Below, one piece after another: positions 1 through 10,454 of a DNA stretch of 64,000 nucleotides. The number at the start of each line of letters is the position of its first letter. Position 1 is the first letter of the stretch. The translations under genes were made by a program, and so were the position numbers. This DNA is from Candidatus Gastranaerophilales bacterium (GTDB lineage Bacteria > Cyanobacteriota > Vampirovibrionia > Gastranaerophilales > Gastranaerophilaceae): positions 62,001-126,000 of the forward strand of contig CALUPO010000003.1 in assembly GCA_944322675.1 (NCBI GenBank). The letters run 5' to 3'. The notes below the pieces were generated by a model. It was not told where the DNA came from. It did not search any database and saw only the letters and a list, made by a program, of their open reading frames with translations.

Positions 1-135
1 ATATAATTCTTCAAAAGATGCAAAAAATATAGGAGTATCTAGTAAATCCAAAAATTTTAACCATAGAATTTGATAATCTATATGTGATAATCCTATAAAT
101 TTATTTTTAAATTTAAGCATATTGAATATATTCAT
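1..135 (-). CDS. hypothetical protein, partial (cut by window edge)
   Basis: An open frame runs from an ATG at 135 leftwards off the window, giving the first 45 residues (MNIFNMLKFKNKF...). It is divergent from ruvA, with 53 bases between the two starts. The visible part is rich in Phe, Leu and Lys and has no motif I recognise. There is no strong ribosome binding site. It could be the start of a real gene or a chance frame; the uninterrupted run to the edge and the divergent layout favour a gene. Confidence 0.45.
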   Translation of the reverse strand, partial: MNIFNMLKFKNKFIGLSHIDYQILWLKFLDLLDTPIFFASFEELY

Positions 136-188
136 AGTATTATTTTAATATAAAAAGTGATATTATACAAAATATTAAAGGAATATAA

Positions 189-815
189 ATGTTTGAATAT
201 TTATGTGGTAAGCTTGTTGCTAAATATGAAAAAACATATAAAAATGCATATATTGTGTTGGAAACAATGAATATTGGATACAAAATTATAACAAATAATA
301 GAGTTATTGATGAATTAAGTGAAAAAGATAACATTATAAAAATATATATATCATTATTACATAAAGAAGACCAAATGATGCTATGTGGTTTTACAAAAAG
401 AGAACAAAGAGATATTTTTGATATTTTACAAAGCGTTTCAGGTATTGGAATGAAAGTGGCTTTAGAACTTTTAAATGAGTTTGATTATCGTGATTTAATT
501 TCGTATGTATTAAGTGATGACTATAAAACTATATCAAGAACAAAAGGTGTTGGTATGAAGTTAGCTCAGAAAATAATTATTGAACTTAAAGATAAACTTA
601 TTGACTATAAGTTAGATGATGAATTTGTTAATTTAAAATGTGAAACTATGCCAAATTTATGTGAAATTTCAAATATCTTAATTACACTTGGATATAATAA
701 AAATGAAATTGAAAAATCTTTTAATTATTTATTAAAAAATAAAAATGATTCTTTAAAAAACTCAAATGATTTGCTAAAAGAAGTTTTAAATTATTTATCA
801 CAGGAAGGGGAATAA
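189..815 (+). CDS. ruvA: Holliday junction branch migration protein RuvA
   Basis: RuvA binds Holliday junctions as a tetramer and loads the RuvB motor during recombination repair. The 208 residues have the family layout: an N-terminal OB-fold (residues 1-65, FEYLCGKLV start), two helix-hairpin-helix motifs (SVSGIGMKVALELL near 80-95 and TKGVGMKLAQKII near 115-130), and a C-terminal three-helix domain after an acidic linker (155-205). Length is typical. The ATG at 189 follows an AAAGGA site. It is 5 bases upstream of glgA and probably co-transcribed; no ruvB or ruvC lies in the window. Confidence 0.95.
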   Translation: MFEYLCGKLVAKYEKTYKNAYIVLETMNIGYKIITNNRVIDELSEKDNIIKIYISLLHKEDQMMLCGFTKREQRDIFDILQSVSGIGMKVALELLNEFDYRDLISYVLSDDYKTISRTKGVGMKLAQKIIIELKDKLIDYKLDDEFVNLKCETMPNLCEISNILITLGYNKNEIEKSFNYLLKNKNDSLKNSNDLLKEVLNYLSQEGE

Positions 816-820
816 GTTTT

Positions 821-2272
821 ATGAAAATATTATTTGCATCAAATGAAGTTGCACCTTTTTCAAAAGCAGGTGGTCTTGGTGATGTTGTTGGAAGTTTACC
901 CAAAGAACTTATTAAGGATGAAAATGTCGAAATAGCTATATTTACCCCACTTCATGGATGTGTGGATAAAGAAAAATATAATATAAAAGAACTTCCTGAT
1001 TCACAACTTAAAATACTTTTTGGTTATCAAATGAGAGAGTTTAAGTTGTATGTTACTAAATTGCCAGATACAAATATAAATGTATTTTTTGTTGATTCTA
1101 TTTATTATTTTGGATGTTTTAATGAAGTATATCCAAAGTGGTTATTTGAAAATTATGAACATGAAAGATATATTGCATTTTCACAAGCAGTTTTGGAGTA
1201 TGCGAAATATTTGAATTTTAAACCTGATATAATTCATACAAATGATTGGCATACAGCTATTATGAATAGTTATCTTGTTTCAAATTACAATTTAGATGAA
1301 TTTTATAAAAATACAAAAACAGTGTTTTCAATACATAATCTTGCATATCAGGGTGTAACTGATCCTTCAATACTTGATTTTACAAATATGCAAAAACATA
1401 GAGTTTATCATCATCTTGGAATTGAGCATTTTGGGCATGTTAATTGGATGAAAGGAGCTATAAATTTTGCTGATAAAATTATAGTCGTGTCACCTAAATA
1501 TGCATCTGAAATTATGACAGAAGAATTTGGTGAAGGCATGGATTTTACACTAAGAGCGGTACCATATAAAATATGTGGTATTTTAAATGGTATAGATTAT
1601 AAATTTTTTAATCCAGAAACTGATAAATATTTAACAATAAATTACAATATAAATTTAATTCAAAATAAAGAAAAAAATAAAGAAGAAATTTTAAATAAAT
1701 TTGGTTTTAAAAATAAAGATCTAAAACGACCGTTAATAGCACTTATATCGAGACTTGTTGATCAAAAGGGTTTAAGTTTAATTAGAGATATGGAATATGA
1801 ACTTCAAAAATTAGATGCAAATTTTGTAATTTTAGGTTCCGGTGATAAAGATTATGAAAATTTATTTATATGGCTTTCAAATAATACCGAAAATATAAGA
1901 GCACAAATAGGCTATAATGAATCTTTAGCTCATAAAATATATGCAGCATCAGATATGTTCTTAATGCCTTCAAAATTTGAACCTTGCGGTCTTGGACAAC
2001 TTATTGCTATGCGTTATGGAAGTTTGCCTATTGTAAGAGCAACCGGAGGTCTTGAGGATACGATTATAGGATATCCATTAAATGATTCTACCGGATTTAA
2101 ATTCTGGCGATTTAACGGATATGACATGCTTGATGCAATAAAATGTGCATTATATGTTTATAATGATAAGTATACTTTTAATGCAATGAGAAAATCAGCT
2201 ATGAATGCAGACTTTTCTTGGGAGAAAAGTGCTAAAAAATATCTTAAAGTTTATTATGAACTTTTAAGTTAA
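821..2272 (+). CDS. glgA: glycogen synthase (ADP-glucose, GT5)
   Basis: Transfers glucose from ADP-glucose to a growing alpha-1,4-glucan. The 483 residues show both Rossmann halves of a GT5 enzyme: the N-terminal K15-A-G-G-L19 nucleotide-sugar loop, and the C-terminal block FEPCGLGQLIAMRYG followed by VRATGGLEDT, which carries the conserved glutamate. Family members usually read GLTQ where this has GLGQ. A GGAAGGGG site inside the end of ruvA precedes the ATG by about 9 bases. The pairing with ruvA looks like simple co-transcription. Together with the GH13 gene near 8 kb it points to alpha-glucan metabolism. Confidence 0.95.
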   Translation: MKILFASNEVAPFSKAGGLGDVVGSLPKELIKDENVEIAIFTPLHGCVDKEKYNIKELPDSQLKILFGYQMREFKLYVTKLPDTNINVFFVDSIYYFGCFNEVYPKWLFENYEHERYIAFSQAVLEYAKYLNFKPDIIHTNDWHTAIMNSYLVSNYNLDEFYKNTKTVFSIHNLAYQGVTDPSILDFTNMQKHRVYHHLGIEHFGHVNWMKGAINFADKIIVVSPKYASEIMTEEFGEGMDFTLRAVPYKICGILNGIDYKFFNPETDKYLTINYNINLIQNKEKNKEEILNKFGFKNKDLKRPLIALISRLVDQKGLSLIRDMEYELQKLDANFVILGSGDKDYENLFIWLSNNTENIRAQIGYNESLAHKIYAASDMFLMPSKFEPCGLGQLIAMRYGSLPIVRATGGLEDTIIGYPLNDSTGFKFWRFNGYDMLDAIKCALYVYNDKYTFNAMRKSAMNADFSWEKSAKKYLKVYYELLS

Positions 2273-2289
2273 TAAACATAGAGCCAAAG

Positions 2290-2889
2290 TTAATTATCTA
2301 CGTTTTGAGTTTCTTTCATATCTTTTGAAGTAACAGATGATATTTTATGGCGTTTTTTATATAAAACAACAAAAAATACAATAATAACAATAGTAACCCC
2401 AAGTATAATAAGTTCAATATATTTTTTAACTGATTCTCCAAAAAACATTAATACCAGACTAACAATAAAAAATCTTAATCCACGCCCTATAATACTTGCA
2501 AGTGTGAATTGTATAAAGTTCATATTTAAAATACCGCTTGCAATAGTAAAAACTTTATAAGGAATAGGCGTAAAAGCTGCAAATAAAACAGCAATAGCAC
2601 CATATTTATTATACAAAGCTTCAACTTTTTCAAATTGAGAATGTTTATTACGAAATAAAAAATTAAATATAGGACGACCTCCAAACTTTCCTATATAATA
2701 GCCAACTATCCCGCCTATTGTAGAGGCAATTGTACATACAAAAGCATAAAATAAAGCTTTTTTAGGATTGGCTAAATCAAGTATAATAAGTAAAAAATCA
2801 GGAGGAGGGACAAGAAAAAAACTTTCAATAAAAGCATTTATGGCAAGACCAAATGTTCCTAATTCTTTATAAAATTCAATATCAAACAT
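2290..2889 (-). CDS. YqaA-type VTT (DedA/SNARE-associated) membrane protein
   Basis: A 199-residue integral membrane protein with about five hydrophobic segments and the hallmark VTT-domain pattern: an N-terminal ESFFLVPPPDFLL re-entrant segment, a GYYIGKFGGRP loop, and a central FTPIPYKVFTIASG proline loop. The proline-rich loops closely match the YqaA branch of the DedA/VTT family, whose better studied relatives move lipids between membrane leaflets. The cytosolic C-terminus is charged and non-conserved. It is convergent with glgA (17 bases apart) and divergent from ilvC. The substrate is unknown. Confidence 0.85.
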   Translation of the reverse strand: MFDIEFYKELGTFGLAINAFIESFFLVPPPDFLLIILDLANPKKALFYAFVCTIASTIGGIVGYYIGKFGGRPIFNFLFRNKHSQFEKVEALYNKYGAIAVLFAAFTPIPYKVFTIASGILNMNFIQFTLASIIGRGLRFFIVSLVLMFFGESVKKYIELIILGVTIVIIVFFVVLYKKRHKISSVTSKDMKETQNVDN

Positions 2890-2996
2890 ACGTAACTCTC
2901 ACTTAGTTAAATAAATACAACATAAGAAAAATATCATAAATTTTATAAATTTACAAATCAAAATTATATTTTTATGGTAAAATAAATTAAAAATAA

Positions 2997-4061
<1,065 letters not shown>

Positions 4062-4096
4062 TAAATATATTATAAATAACAACCAATAATACATAG

Positions 4097-4126
4097 CAAA
4101 AAAACGGGTAAAAGCCCGTTTTTTCA
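4097..4126 (+). terminator. rho-independent terminator after ilvC
   Basis: An AAAACGGG arm, a short TAAAA(G) loop and a CCCGTTTTTT arm form a tight hairpin ending in a T-run, 36 bases after the ilvC stop. It isolates ilvC from the following operon. Confidence 0.9.
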
Positions 4127-4142
4127 ATAATTTATAGATTAA

Positions 4143-4205
4143 TGTAAAGATTTGTAACAATTATGAGTTAAACTAACAAATTTTTTTTTTAGGGTTTTTA
4201 TATAA
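4143..4205 (+). promoter_or_regulatory. shared upstream module (copy A): TGTAA pair plus T-run/GTTTTTATAT block
   Basis: Positions 4143-4157 hold TGTAAAGATTTGTAA, two TGTAA half-sites exactly 10 bp apart. Positions 4175-4205 hold a CAAA, a long T-run, AGGGTTTTTATAT and a purine. The same arrangement with the same spacing occurs before the kinase-fold gene (50806-50870) and the solenoid gene (56562-56625). It is probably a promoter or operator region; which part binds polymerase is not clear from sequence. Confidence 0.6.
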
Positions 4206-4228
4206 GTGAGTTGTTCTAATGGTTATAG

Positions 4229-5281
4229 ATGGAAAAAAATATGGGTAATTTGTCATTAATTAATTTAAATAATAGAAGTTTCGGTACGGTAGTTAATAAT
4301 GACCGTAATAAAAATGGCAGGAAAGAAACAAGAGAGCAAGAAATACATGAAGCAAGTGATTGTATTATTGAAAACTCATTTAAAAATCGAGCCAAAATTG
4401 CTACCGATAGATTTGTGAATGCTTTTACCATATATCCTGCTAAAGGACTTAAAGGAGATAAAAATTCAAATTTCTATGAATTTTTGGCTATGGGGACTGT
4501 TCCTTATATTTTAGGCAGTGCAGCATTAATGGCAATTGCTCCTATTGCAAAGTTTTATGATAAGCATGGTAAAAAACAAGCATCAAAATATTGTAATGCG
4601 TTTGCTTTAGGTGTATTAGCATACGGGGTATTAAAAAATGTTTCTAAAGATTTTATTAAAAAACCTGTTAAATGGGTAACAGGTATTGATCTTGATTTAC
4701 CTTATAAAAAAATTGTTCGTGATTTACCAAGTACAAGTGACGGAAAAGTAAATGCTAATATTGAATATCACAAAGTATTTGAAAGTGTTGATTTTACAAG
4801 AACGGATTTACTTTATGATTATGATAAATACGGCAAGAAAAGAGGTTCTTATTACGATTATATAGCTCGTAAGAATGGCTTGGGTACAAACTTAAATGCT
4901 TCAGATCAGAAGGTTAAACCATTTATTCATAAAGTTGCAGTAAAAGAGCGTATATGTGAAACATGGTCAAGTTACGCATGGGCAATACTTGGGGTTGGAT
5001 TATGTATGCAAAAATCAACAAAAGAGTTTTTTGGACTTGCTCCAACAAGTAGTGGTGTTCAGAAATTCAAACCAAGGAATCTTTGGGATAAAACAAAAAA
5101 ATTAGGTAAAACAATGCTTGAAAGTATAAAAGAAATGCATTCTAAAAAAGCAGGGAAAGCATTAATTTATACGGCAATAGCTTCAACTATTTTGGGTAAT
5201 ATTATTACATTAACAAATAATAAACCTAAAAAAGTAAAAGATGAAATAAAGTTGAATAATAAGGATAGTGTGGTGTGCTAG
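4229..5281 (+). CDS. membrane-associated protein of unknown function with N-terminal SFG motif
   Basis: 350 residues, function not recognised. The N-terminus is Asn-rich and carries R16-S-F-G19, like several other unknown proteins here. There are about four hydrophobic stretches (roughly residues 88-108, 130-150, 245-265 and a C-terminal one near 315-335) and a basic tail. It resembles the next gene's product in order of features: a hydrophobic pair, a Tyr/Asp-rich loop (LLYDYDKYGKK), an alcohol-like NLNASDQKV segment, then a Trp-bearing hydrophobic helix. It may be a distant paralogue. Another ATG at 4241 has a better-placed GGA site, so the true start may be 12 bases later. First gene of a three-gene operon with the next CDS and a GH13 enzyme. 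Confidence 0.75.
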   Translation: MEKNMGNLSLINLNNRSFGTVVNNDRNKNGRKETREQEIHEASDCIIENSFKNRAKIATDRFVNAFTIYPAKGLKGDKNSNFYEFLAMGTVPYILGSAALMAIAPIAKFYDKHGKKQASKYCNAFALGVLAYGVLKNVSKDFIKKPVKWVTGIDLDLPYKKIVRDLPSTSDGKVNANIEYHKVFESVDFTRTDLLYDYDKYGKKRGSYYDYIARKNGLGTNLNASDQKVKPFIHKVAVKERICETWSSYAWAILGVGLCMQKSTKEFFGLAPTSSGVQKFKPRNLWDKTKKLGKTMLESIKEMHSKKAGKALIYTAIASTILGNIITLTNNKPKKVKDEIKLNNKDSVVC

Positions 5282-5282
5282 T

Positions 5283-7724
5283 ATGGTGAACTCGTTAAAT
5301 TTGATTTCAAATAAGAATAATACAAATGCTACCGTTTCAAGTGGTTCAGGTGGTATAAAGGTATCAAACAAAGTAAAACCTAAAAAACCTCGTGGCAGGT
5401 TAATTGGTAAAACAGAATGGGTTGGAGCTAAATGTTTTGCAAGAGATGTAAAAGCAATTGGTAAGGGATTAAAAGGTGAAGCAAATGATTATCAATTAGG
5501 ACGTCAAAATGATCTTGCAATGGCTGTCGGATCATATGGTTTAGCTTCGTATTTATCAACAAAGACTCCTTCAACAAAGGGTAAAATAATGGAATTTGTT
5601 GGAGCTTCTGTTTTCTTGGGTATGATGAAATTGTGGCCTAAAGTTGCACTTCAATATCCTTTGGAAGCAAGATATGGTGTGAATGTTAGACAAAAATATG
5701 AAGATAGTTATGGACGTATTAAAGAGTTTTATCAAGATTCACAATATACACCATGGGATTTATATAGTCAAAAAGACTATGATAAAATGGCAAAGAAGAT
5801 GGGAATTCCTGCTAATGCAAAAAATAAGAATGAAAAGGTTCAAGAACGTGCTCATGATATAGCATTAAAAGCAAATACATGGTGGATGTTAACAGCCGGT
5901 TTGGCTTCAGGTATAGGAACACCTTTAATATGTAATCAACTTGAAAAACCTGTTTCTTCTATGGCTCAATGGATTGATTTAACAGCTGCTAAAATTCAAT
6001 TGAATAAAAATTTAAAAACCGTAGATAAAAATTATAAGCCTACACATACTAAAGCTTTAAGAGAATTAAATTCTGTATTGAATGATAATAATAATAAAAT
6101 ACTTACAAGTAAGGTAGTTGATAAACTTGCAAATATTTTAGTTTTAGTAGATAAAAATGAAAAAGCTGATACTACTGCTATTATTGCTATGAAAAAACAA
6201 ATAGAAAAATTATCTCCTGCTAAAAAATTTGATGCTCAACGTCTTTTAGACTATTTTAAAAATTGTGATGATAAATTTTTTGACACATTAAATTTAAAAA
6301 GTTTAATAAATCAATATAATATAGATTTATCAAAAATAGATATATCGAAAGTAAAAAGCAGTGATGATTTTTTAAATGCATTAAAAAATGCAGCAAAAAA
6401 TAAAGATTATGCAAATAATGCCAAAAATATAGATGATGCATTTGGTCCTATATTAAAACAATTAGATTCAGTTGCTAACGTAAGAACAATAAATAAAGAT
6501 TTTAAAGATGATATATTAAAACTATTTAACTGTATGGATGCAGCAAGAACAAATCAATCTCATTTAATAAGTTTCTTGAATAAAACAGTTGGCGATGTAG
6601 AAGGTTCTTATATTGCTAATCAGGCTAATAAATTTAGTGATTCATTTATAAAATCTTTGGGTATAAAAAATAGTGATTTAGTTAAAGCGGCAAAAAATGA
6701 CGAAGCAGCACGTGAAATTATTACAAAATATTTAAAAGAAGTGGCAAAGGATGACAAAAAATACAAAAAAGTTATTACAACACTTAGCAATATCCAAAAT
6801 AATATTCTTAAAATATTTGATGAAACATTATCAGAAAATTACAAAAAACAAGTTAATGCTGCAAATAATGTTTTTGGTCGTGACAATAAATTTGAAATAA
6901 TAAAACAACATTTTATAGGAAGTGCAGAAAATATTGATGGTTCACAATTAAAAGTTTATAATTCAGCGTATTTACGAAGAATTGAAGGTATTCAAGCTTT
7001 TTTCGCAAAACCAATTATGGCCCTTGATGTATTTCGCCGAATGGAAACAGGAGAGTTAAAAGAACAATGGAAGAAGCTTCAAGATGCACAACCCAATCTA
7101 AAAAATGTAAAATATGAAGATGTGCAAAAAATTATAACAGAAATGTTCACAGTCTTTGATAAAACATCAAGCTATACAACAAAACATGGTATTGATAAAA
7201 ATGTTTTATATAAAGCTATATATAAACTTGTATATCCAACTTGTGAAAATGGAAATGTTGAGAAAACTCTTCAAGATATAGCATTAAATAATAATAAATC
7301 AGATATTAAATCTTATAAAGAAATGTTGTCTAAGGATACATTAAGTGCACTTAATACCAAAAAAGGTGGAAATGCATTACAAATTTTAAGTGATATATCA
7401 GCAAAAATTAATTTTTGGTTAGGTAATGGTGAAGATGTTTTAAATCCAAAGTGTCTTACTCATCCTTCATGTAATTACAAGACAAAAGTTAATGGTAATA
7501 TTCTTTCAAAAGATGATTTGGCTTCTCAATCACTTGAGCGGTTATTATCAGACACAGCAAAAAGAAAACGGAATACAAAAATATGGTCGGGTGTTATGAT
7601 AGGTACAGCTATTGCAACAGTTGCAACAACACTTATAGGTTTATTGACAATAGGTAAAGTGCCTAAATCTGATTCTAAAAAGACACAACATAAACAACAA
7701 AGTTCAAAAGGAGTGGTTGCATGA
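5283..7724 (+). CDS. large membrane-associated helical protein of unknown function
   Basis: 813 residues if started at the ATG at 5283, one base after the previous stop and behind GGTG; a GTG at 5268 would add five residues but sits only 2 bases behind its AAGGA. No family recognised. An N-terminal third has hydrophobic segments (near 75-110 and 205-225), a long Lys/Asn-rich helical middle without membrane segments follows, and a last hydrophobic helix (WSGVMIGTAIATVATTLIGL) lies before a basic tail. The N-terminal third parallels the preceding protein (WDLY...DYDKMAKKMGIP, then a Trp-bearing helix). It overlaps the next gene by four bases, which suggests translational coupling. Confidence 0.8.
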   Translation: MVNSLNLISNKNNTNATVSSGSGGIKVSNKVKPKKPRGRLIGKTEWVGAKCFARDVKAIGKGLKGEANDYQLGRQNDLAMAVGSYGLASYLSTKTPSTKGKIMEFVGASVFLGMMKLWPKVALQYPLEARYGVNVRQKYEDSYGRIKEFYQDSQYTPWDLYSQKDYDKMAKKMGIPANAKNKNEKVQERAHDIALKANTWWMLTAGLASGIGTPLICNQLEKPVSSMAQWIDLTAAKIQLNKNLKTVDKNYKPTHTKALRELNSVLNDNNNKILTSKVVDKLANILVLVDKNEKADTTAIIAMKKQIEKLSPAKKFDAQRLLDYFKNCDDKFFDTLNLKSLINQYNIDLSKIDISKVKSSDDFLNALKNAAKNKDYANNAKNIDDAFGPILKQLDSVANVRTINKDFKDDILKLFNCMDAARTNQSHLISFLNKTVGDVEGSYIANQANKFSDSFIKSLGIKNSDLVKAAKNDEAAREIITKYLKEVAKDDKKYKKVITTLSNIQNNILKIFDETLSENYKKQVNAANNVFGRDNKFEIIKQHFIGSAENIDGSQLKVYNSAYLRRIEGIQAFFAKPIMALDVFRRMETGELKEQWKKLQDAQPNLKNVKYEDVQKIITEMFTVFDKTSSYTTKHGIDKNVLYKAIYKLVYPTCENGNVEKTLQDIALNNNKSDIKSYKEMLSKDTLSALNTKKGGNALQILSDISAKINFWLGNGEDVLNPKCLTHPSCNYKTKVNGNILSKDDLASQSLERLLSDTAKRKRNTKIWSGVMIGTAIATVATTLIGLLTIGKVPKSDSKKTQHKQQSSKGVVA

Positions 7725-9532
7725 TGATAAGAAATATTAATAACTTGTATGTTAACCAGATGAATTATTTAAAATTTGGAAGCTCAAAAAATGATTCTAA
7801 GAAAATAAATAATGAAAATGAAATATTGGTTAGAAATAATAATAAAACTGCAACTAATGTTCCTTCAAAAAGAGTTGTTTCTAATATAATTGCAGGTCAA
7901 AATGCAGTTGATAACATTAAAAAATCTCAAAAACAACAAGAAGTTAAAAACACAACAAAAATTGAACAATCTCAAGATATAGATAAAGTTTCAAATTATA
8001 AAAATACTTTAAAAACTGATTTTCATAATAATAATGCAAAAATAATGGGTATTGCAATTCGTACGTTCAATGCTAAGGATGAAAATGGTAATGAACTTAT
8101 TGATGAAAATGAACAATCAGGAACTTTTTTAAATGCAATTGATAGACTTGATGAAATTAAAGCACTTGGCATTAATACTTTACACGTTTTACCACCTCAT
8201 CCTACAGGTAAAAAACAAGCAATGGGAACAGCCGGTTCATTATATTCACCGCTTGACTTTTTACAACTTGACCCAATGCTTGATGATCCAAATGATCCAC
8301 GTAGTGTAAAAGAAGAATGTAAAGAATTTATTAATGAATGCCATAAACGTGGCATCAAAGTTATGTTTGATTTACCAAGTTGTGCATCTTATGAGATGTT
8401 TTTAAATCAACCGGAATTGATGGCAATTGATGAAAAAGGTGTAGCAATAACTCCTCAAGGATGGAATGATATTAGGATGTTACAACCATTTGATGATAAA
8501 ACAAAAAGAACTTTAAATCCGAAGGTTCTTCAAATGCATAAAGATTATATCGATATGTTAATTGATTTAGGTGTTGATGGTGTACGTGCCGATGTTTCAC
8601 GTGCTAAACCAACTGAATTCTGGGATATACTTATTCCTTATTCTCGTAAAAAAGATCCTGAATTTGCATGGTTGGCTGAAACATATACATATGAAGATGC
8701 ATCACCTCAATTAAATATGGAAAAAGACAGACCAGAAGATGCTCTTCGTGCTGGATTTGATGCTTATTATGGACAGTATCATATTTTCCACGAATGGACA
8801 AAAGCAAGTGAGCTTATTGATTATGTTGTTGAAAATCTTAATATGACTAAAAAATTAAAACCAAATAAATCATTAATAGGTTCTTTTGGCACACACGATG
8901 ATATATCTTTAATGTATCGTGGAGGTACTAAATTTACCAATCTTGTTTCTGGATTACAATCTGTTTTACCTATGACAAATCCATATATACTTGATGGTTA
9001 TCAATCAGGTGATTATTATGATTATAAATATCGTGATAAATTAGCAGCTACAACATTTACAGATTCAAACACTTATGTAGCTCATGCCGGTAAATTAGAT
9101 ATCTTTAACTTATCTCGTAAACCAGGCGGAGAGCATCCTGAACTTGGTGAGTTTTTCTCAAAAGCTATGCAAATGAGAGATGAACATAAGGATGTAATTA
9201 CAAAAGGTTCATTTATTCCTTTAAAAAAGGAAGGGGATGTTAATGATCAAATCATTACATTTGCCCGTCATTATAAAGGAAAAACATTGCTTGTTATTGC
9301 AAATCGTGATGTAAATAATCGTGTTACAGGTATTGTTAAAGTGCCAGGTTTAAAGAAAAATCAGAAACTTGTGAATTTATTACCAACTATAGATGAACCA
9401 AGCAAATTTAAAGTAGATAAAGGACAAGTAAAATGTGATTTGGGTACAGCTAGGGTACACGTATTTGAAATAAAAACTCCTAATATTGAAAAAAGTGGAT
9501 TAAAAGTCTATAGGCAAAAGCAAAAGGTATGA
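7721..9532 (+). CDS. GH13 alpha-amylase family glycosidase with N-terminal KFG extension
   Basis: 603 residues. A disordered Asn/Lys-rich extension of about 105 residues carries L17-K-F-G20 and precedes a GH13 barrel. The catalytic set is present: region II GVDGVRADVS with nucleophile D291, region III WLAETY with acid/base E320, and region IV FGTHDD with H392-D393. A small beta domain (residues 500-585) ends the protein. It should cleave or transfer alpha-glucan; the exact specificity is open. There is no signal peptide. The ATGA overlap and AAAGGAG site tie it to the two membrane-associated unknowns upstream, and a terminator follows. Confidence 0.88.
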   Translation: MMIRNINNLYVNQMNYLKFGSSKNDSKKINNENEILVRNNNKTATNVPSKRVVSNIIAGQNAVDNIKKSQKQQEVKNTTKIEQSQDIDKVSNYKNTLKTDFHNNNAKIMGIAIRTFNAKDENGNELIDENEQSGTFLNAIDRLDEIKALGINTLHVLPPHPTGKKQAMGTAGSLYSPLDFLQLDPMLDDPNDPRSVKEECKEFINECHKRGIKVMFDLPSCASYEMFLNQPELMAIDEKGVAITPQGWNDIRMLQPFDDKTKRTLNPKVLQMHKDYIDMLIDLGVDGVRADVSRAKPTEFWDILIPYSRKKDPEFAWLAETYTYEDASPQLNMEKDRPEDALRAGFDAYYGQYHIFHEWTKASELIDYVVENLNMTKKLKPNKSLIGSFGTHDDISLMYRGGTKFTNLVSGLQSVLPMTNPYILDGYQSGDYYDYKYRDKLAATTFTDSNTYVAHAGKLDIFNLSRKPGGEHPELGEFFSKAMQMRDEHKDVITKGSFIPLKKEGDVNDQIITFARHYKGKTLLVIANRDVNNRVTGIVKVPGLKKNQKLVNLLPTIDEPSKFKVDKGQVKCDLGTARVHVFEIKTPNIEKSGLKVYRQKQKV

Positions 9533-9554
9533 TAGTATCCAAGATGAGTTGAGC

Positions 9555-9591
9555 TAAAAAGATATATGTTTGTGTCATATATCTTTTTTTA
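9555..9591 (+). terminator. rho-independent terminator after the GH13 operon
   Basis: AAAGATATATG pairs with CATATATCTTT around a TTTGTGT loop, followed by a T-run. It lies between the GH13 stop and the SIMPL gene and ends the operon that starts at 4229. Confidence 0.85.
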
Positions 9592-9628
9592 TGGTACGAT
9601 TATTTTATAGTATTTGGAGGTTAATAAC

Positions 9629-10369
9629 ATGTTCAATTTATCACATGAAAATATAAATAAACATAGGTTAATTATAATAACTTTGATTTTAGCAATAACT
9701 ATGATTGAGTGCACTCAAACACTTGCAAATAAAATAGGACACATAAAAGGTATTAATGTTACCGGTTCGTCAAGTAAAATTGTTACATCCGATAGTGCCA
9801 GTTTATCATTTGATATTGTGACAAAATCAAAAAATAGAATAGAAGCTTATAAAACAATTTCAGGTCAGCTTCCTGTGGTTATGGATTATCTTCTACAAGC
9901 TGGGTTTAGTGAAAATGATATTGATATAAAACCACAAAATGGCTATGAAACATATAAATTTACTCAAAATGGTAATATGACAAATGAGGTTGCATATTAT
10001 AATATGTCTCAAAATATTACGGTTAGTTCAAAGGATGTTCAAAAAATAAAAAAACTTTCAAATGATTTATCTAAATTAATAGATAAAGGTATAAATATAA
10101 ATGTATTTACACCTCAGTATTTTTATTCAAAACTTGCAGATGAAAAAGTTGCTTTATTAAAAGAAGCATCAGTTGATGCAAAAGAAAGAGCTTCTGCTAT
10201 GTTGAAAGCTACAAATAATCGTGTAGGCAAAATAAACTCTGTTAAAATGGGTGTGTTTCAAATTACTCCTGTTGATTCAACCAGTGTATCTGATATGGGA
10301 ATAAATGATACAACATCTATTGATAAAAAAATAACATCCGTCGTTAATGTTGTATTTGAAATAAAATAA
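9629..10369 (+). CDS. SIMPL domain (DUF541) exported protein
   Basis: 246 residues from the ATG at 9629, set by a GGAGG site 8 bases upstream (a TTG at 9614 lies before that site and is unlikely). An N-terminal hydrophobic stretch (residues 15-35, ending IECTQTLA-N) looks like a signal peptide or anchor. Then comes a SIMPL domain: INVTGSS start, the repeated YNMSQNITVS and VVNVVFEIK strands, and a helix with ALLKEASVDAKERASAML. SIMPL proteins (such as E. coli YggE) are periplasmic and poorly understood. It stands alone, convergent with folD. Confidence 0.85.
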   Translation: MFNLSHENINKHRLIIITLILAITMIECTQTLANKIGHIKGINVTGSSSKIVTSDSASLSFDIVTKSKNRIEAYKTISGQLPVVMDYLLQAGFSENDIDIKPQNGYETYKFTQNGNMTNEVAYYNMSQNITVSSKDVQKIKKLSNDLSKLIDKGININVFTPQYFYSKLADEKVALLKEASVDAKERASAMLKATNNRVGKINSVKMGVFQITPVDSTSVSDMGINDTTSIDKKITSVVNVVFEIK

Positions 10370-10409
10370 TAAATTTTATATTGGTAAGTTTTCTTGATTT
10401 GTTATAAAA

Positions 10410-10446
10410 AAACTAAAATAAGTTTAAAGTACGCTTTTAGTTATTT
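10410..10446. terminator. possible bidirectional terminator between SIMPL gene and folD
   Basis: AACTAAAA (10411-10418) pairs with TTTTAGTT (10435-10442), flanked by an A-run on the left and a T-rich end on the right. The loop is long (16 bases) and the stem AT-only, so it is a weak call. Confidence 0.4.
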
Positions 10447-10454
10447 TCAGCTTG

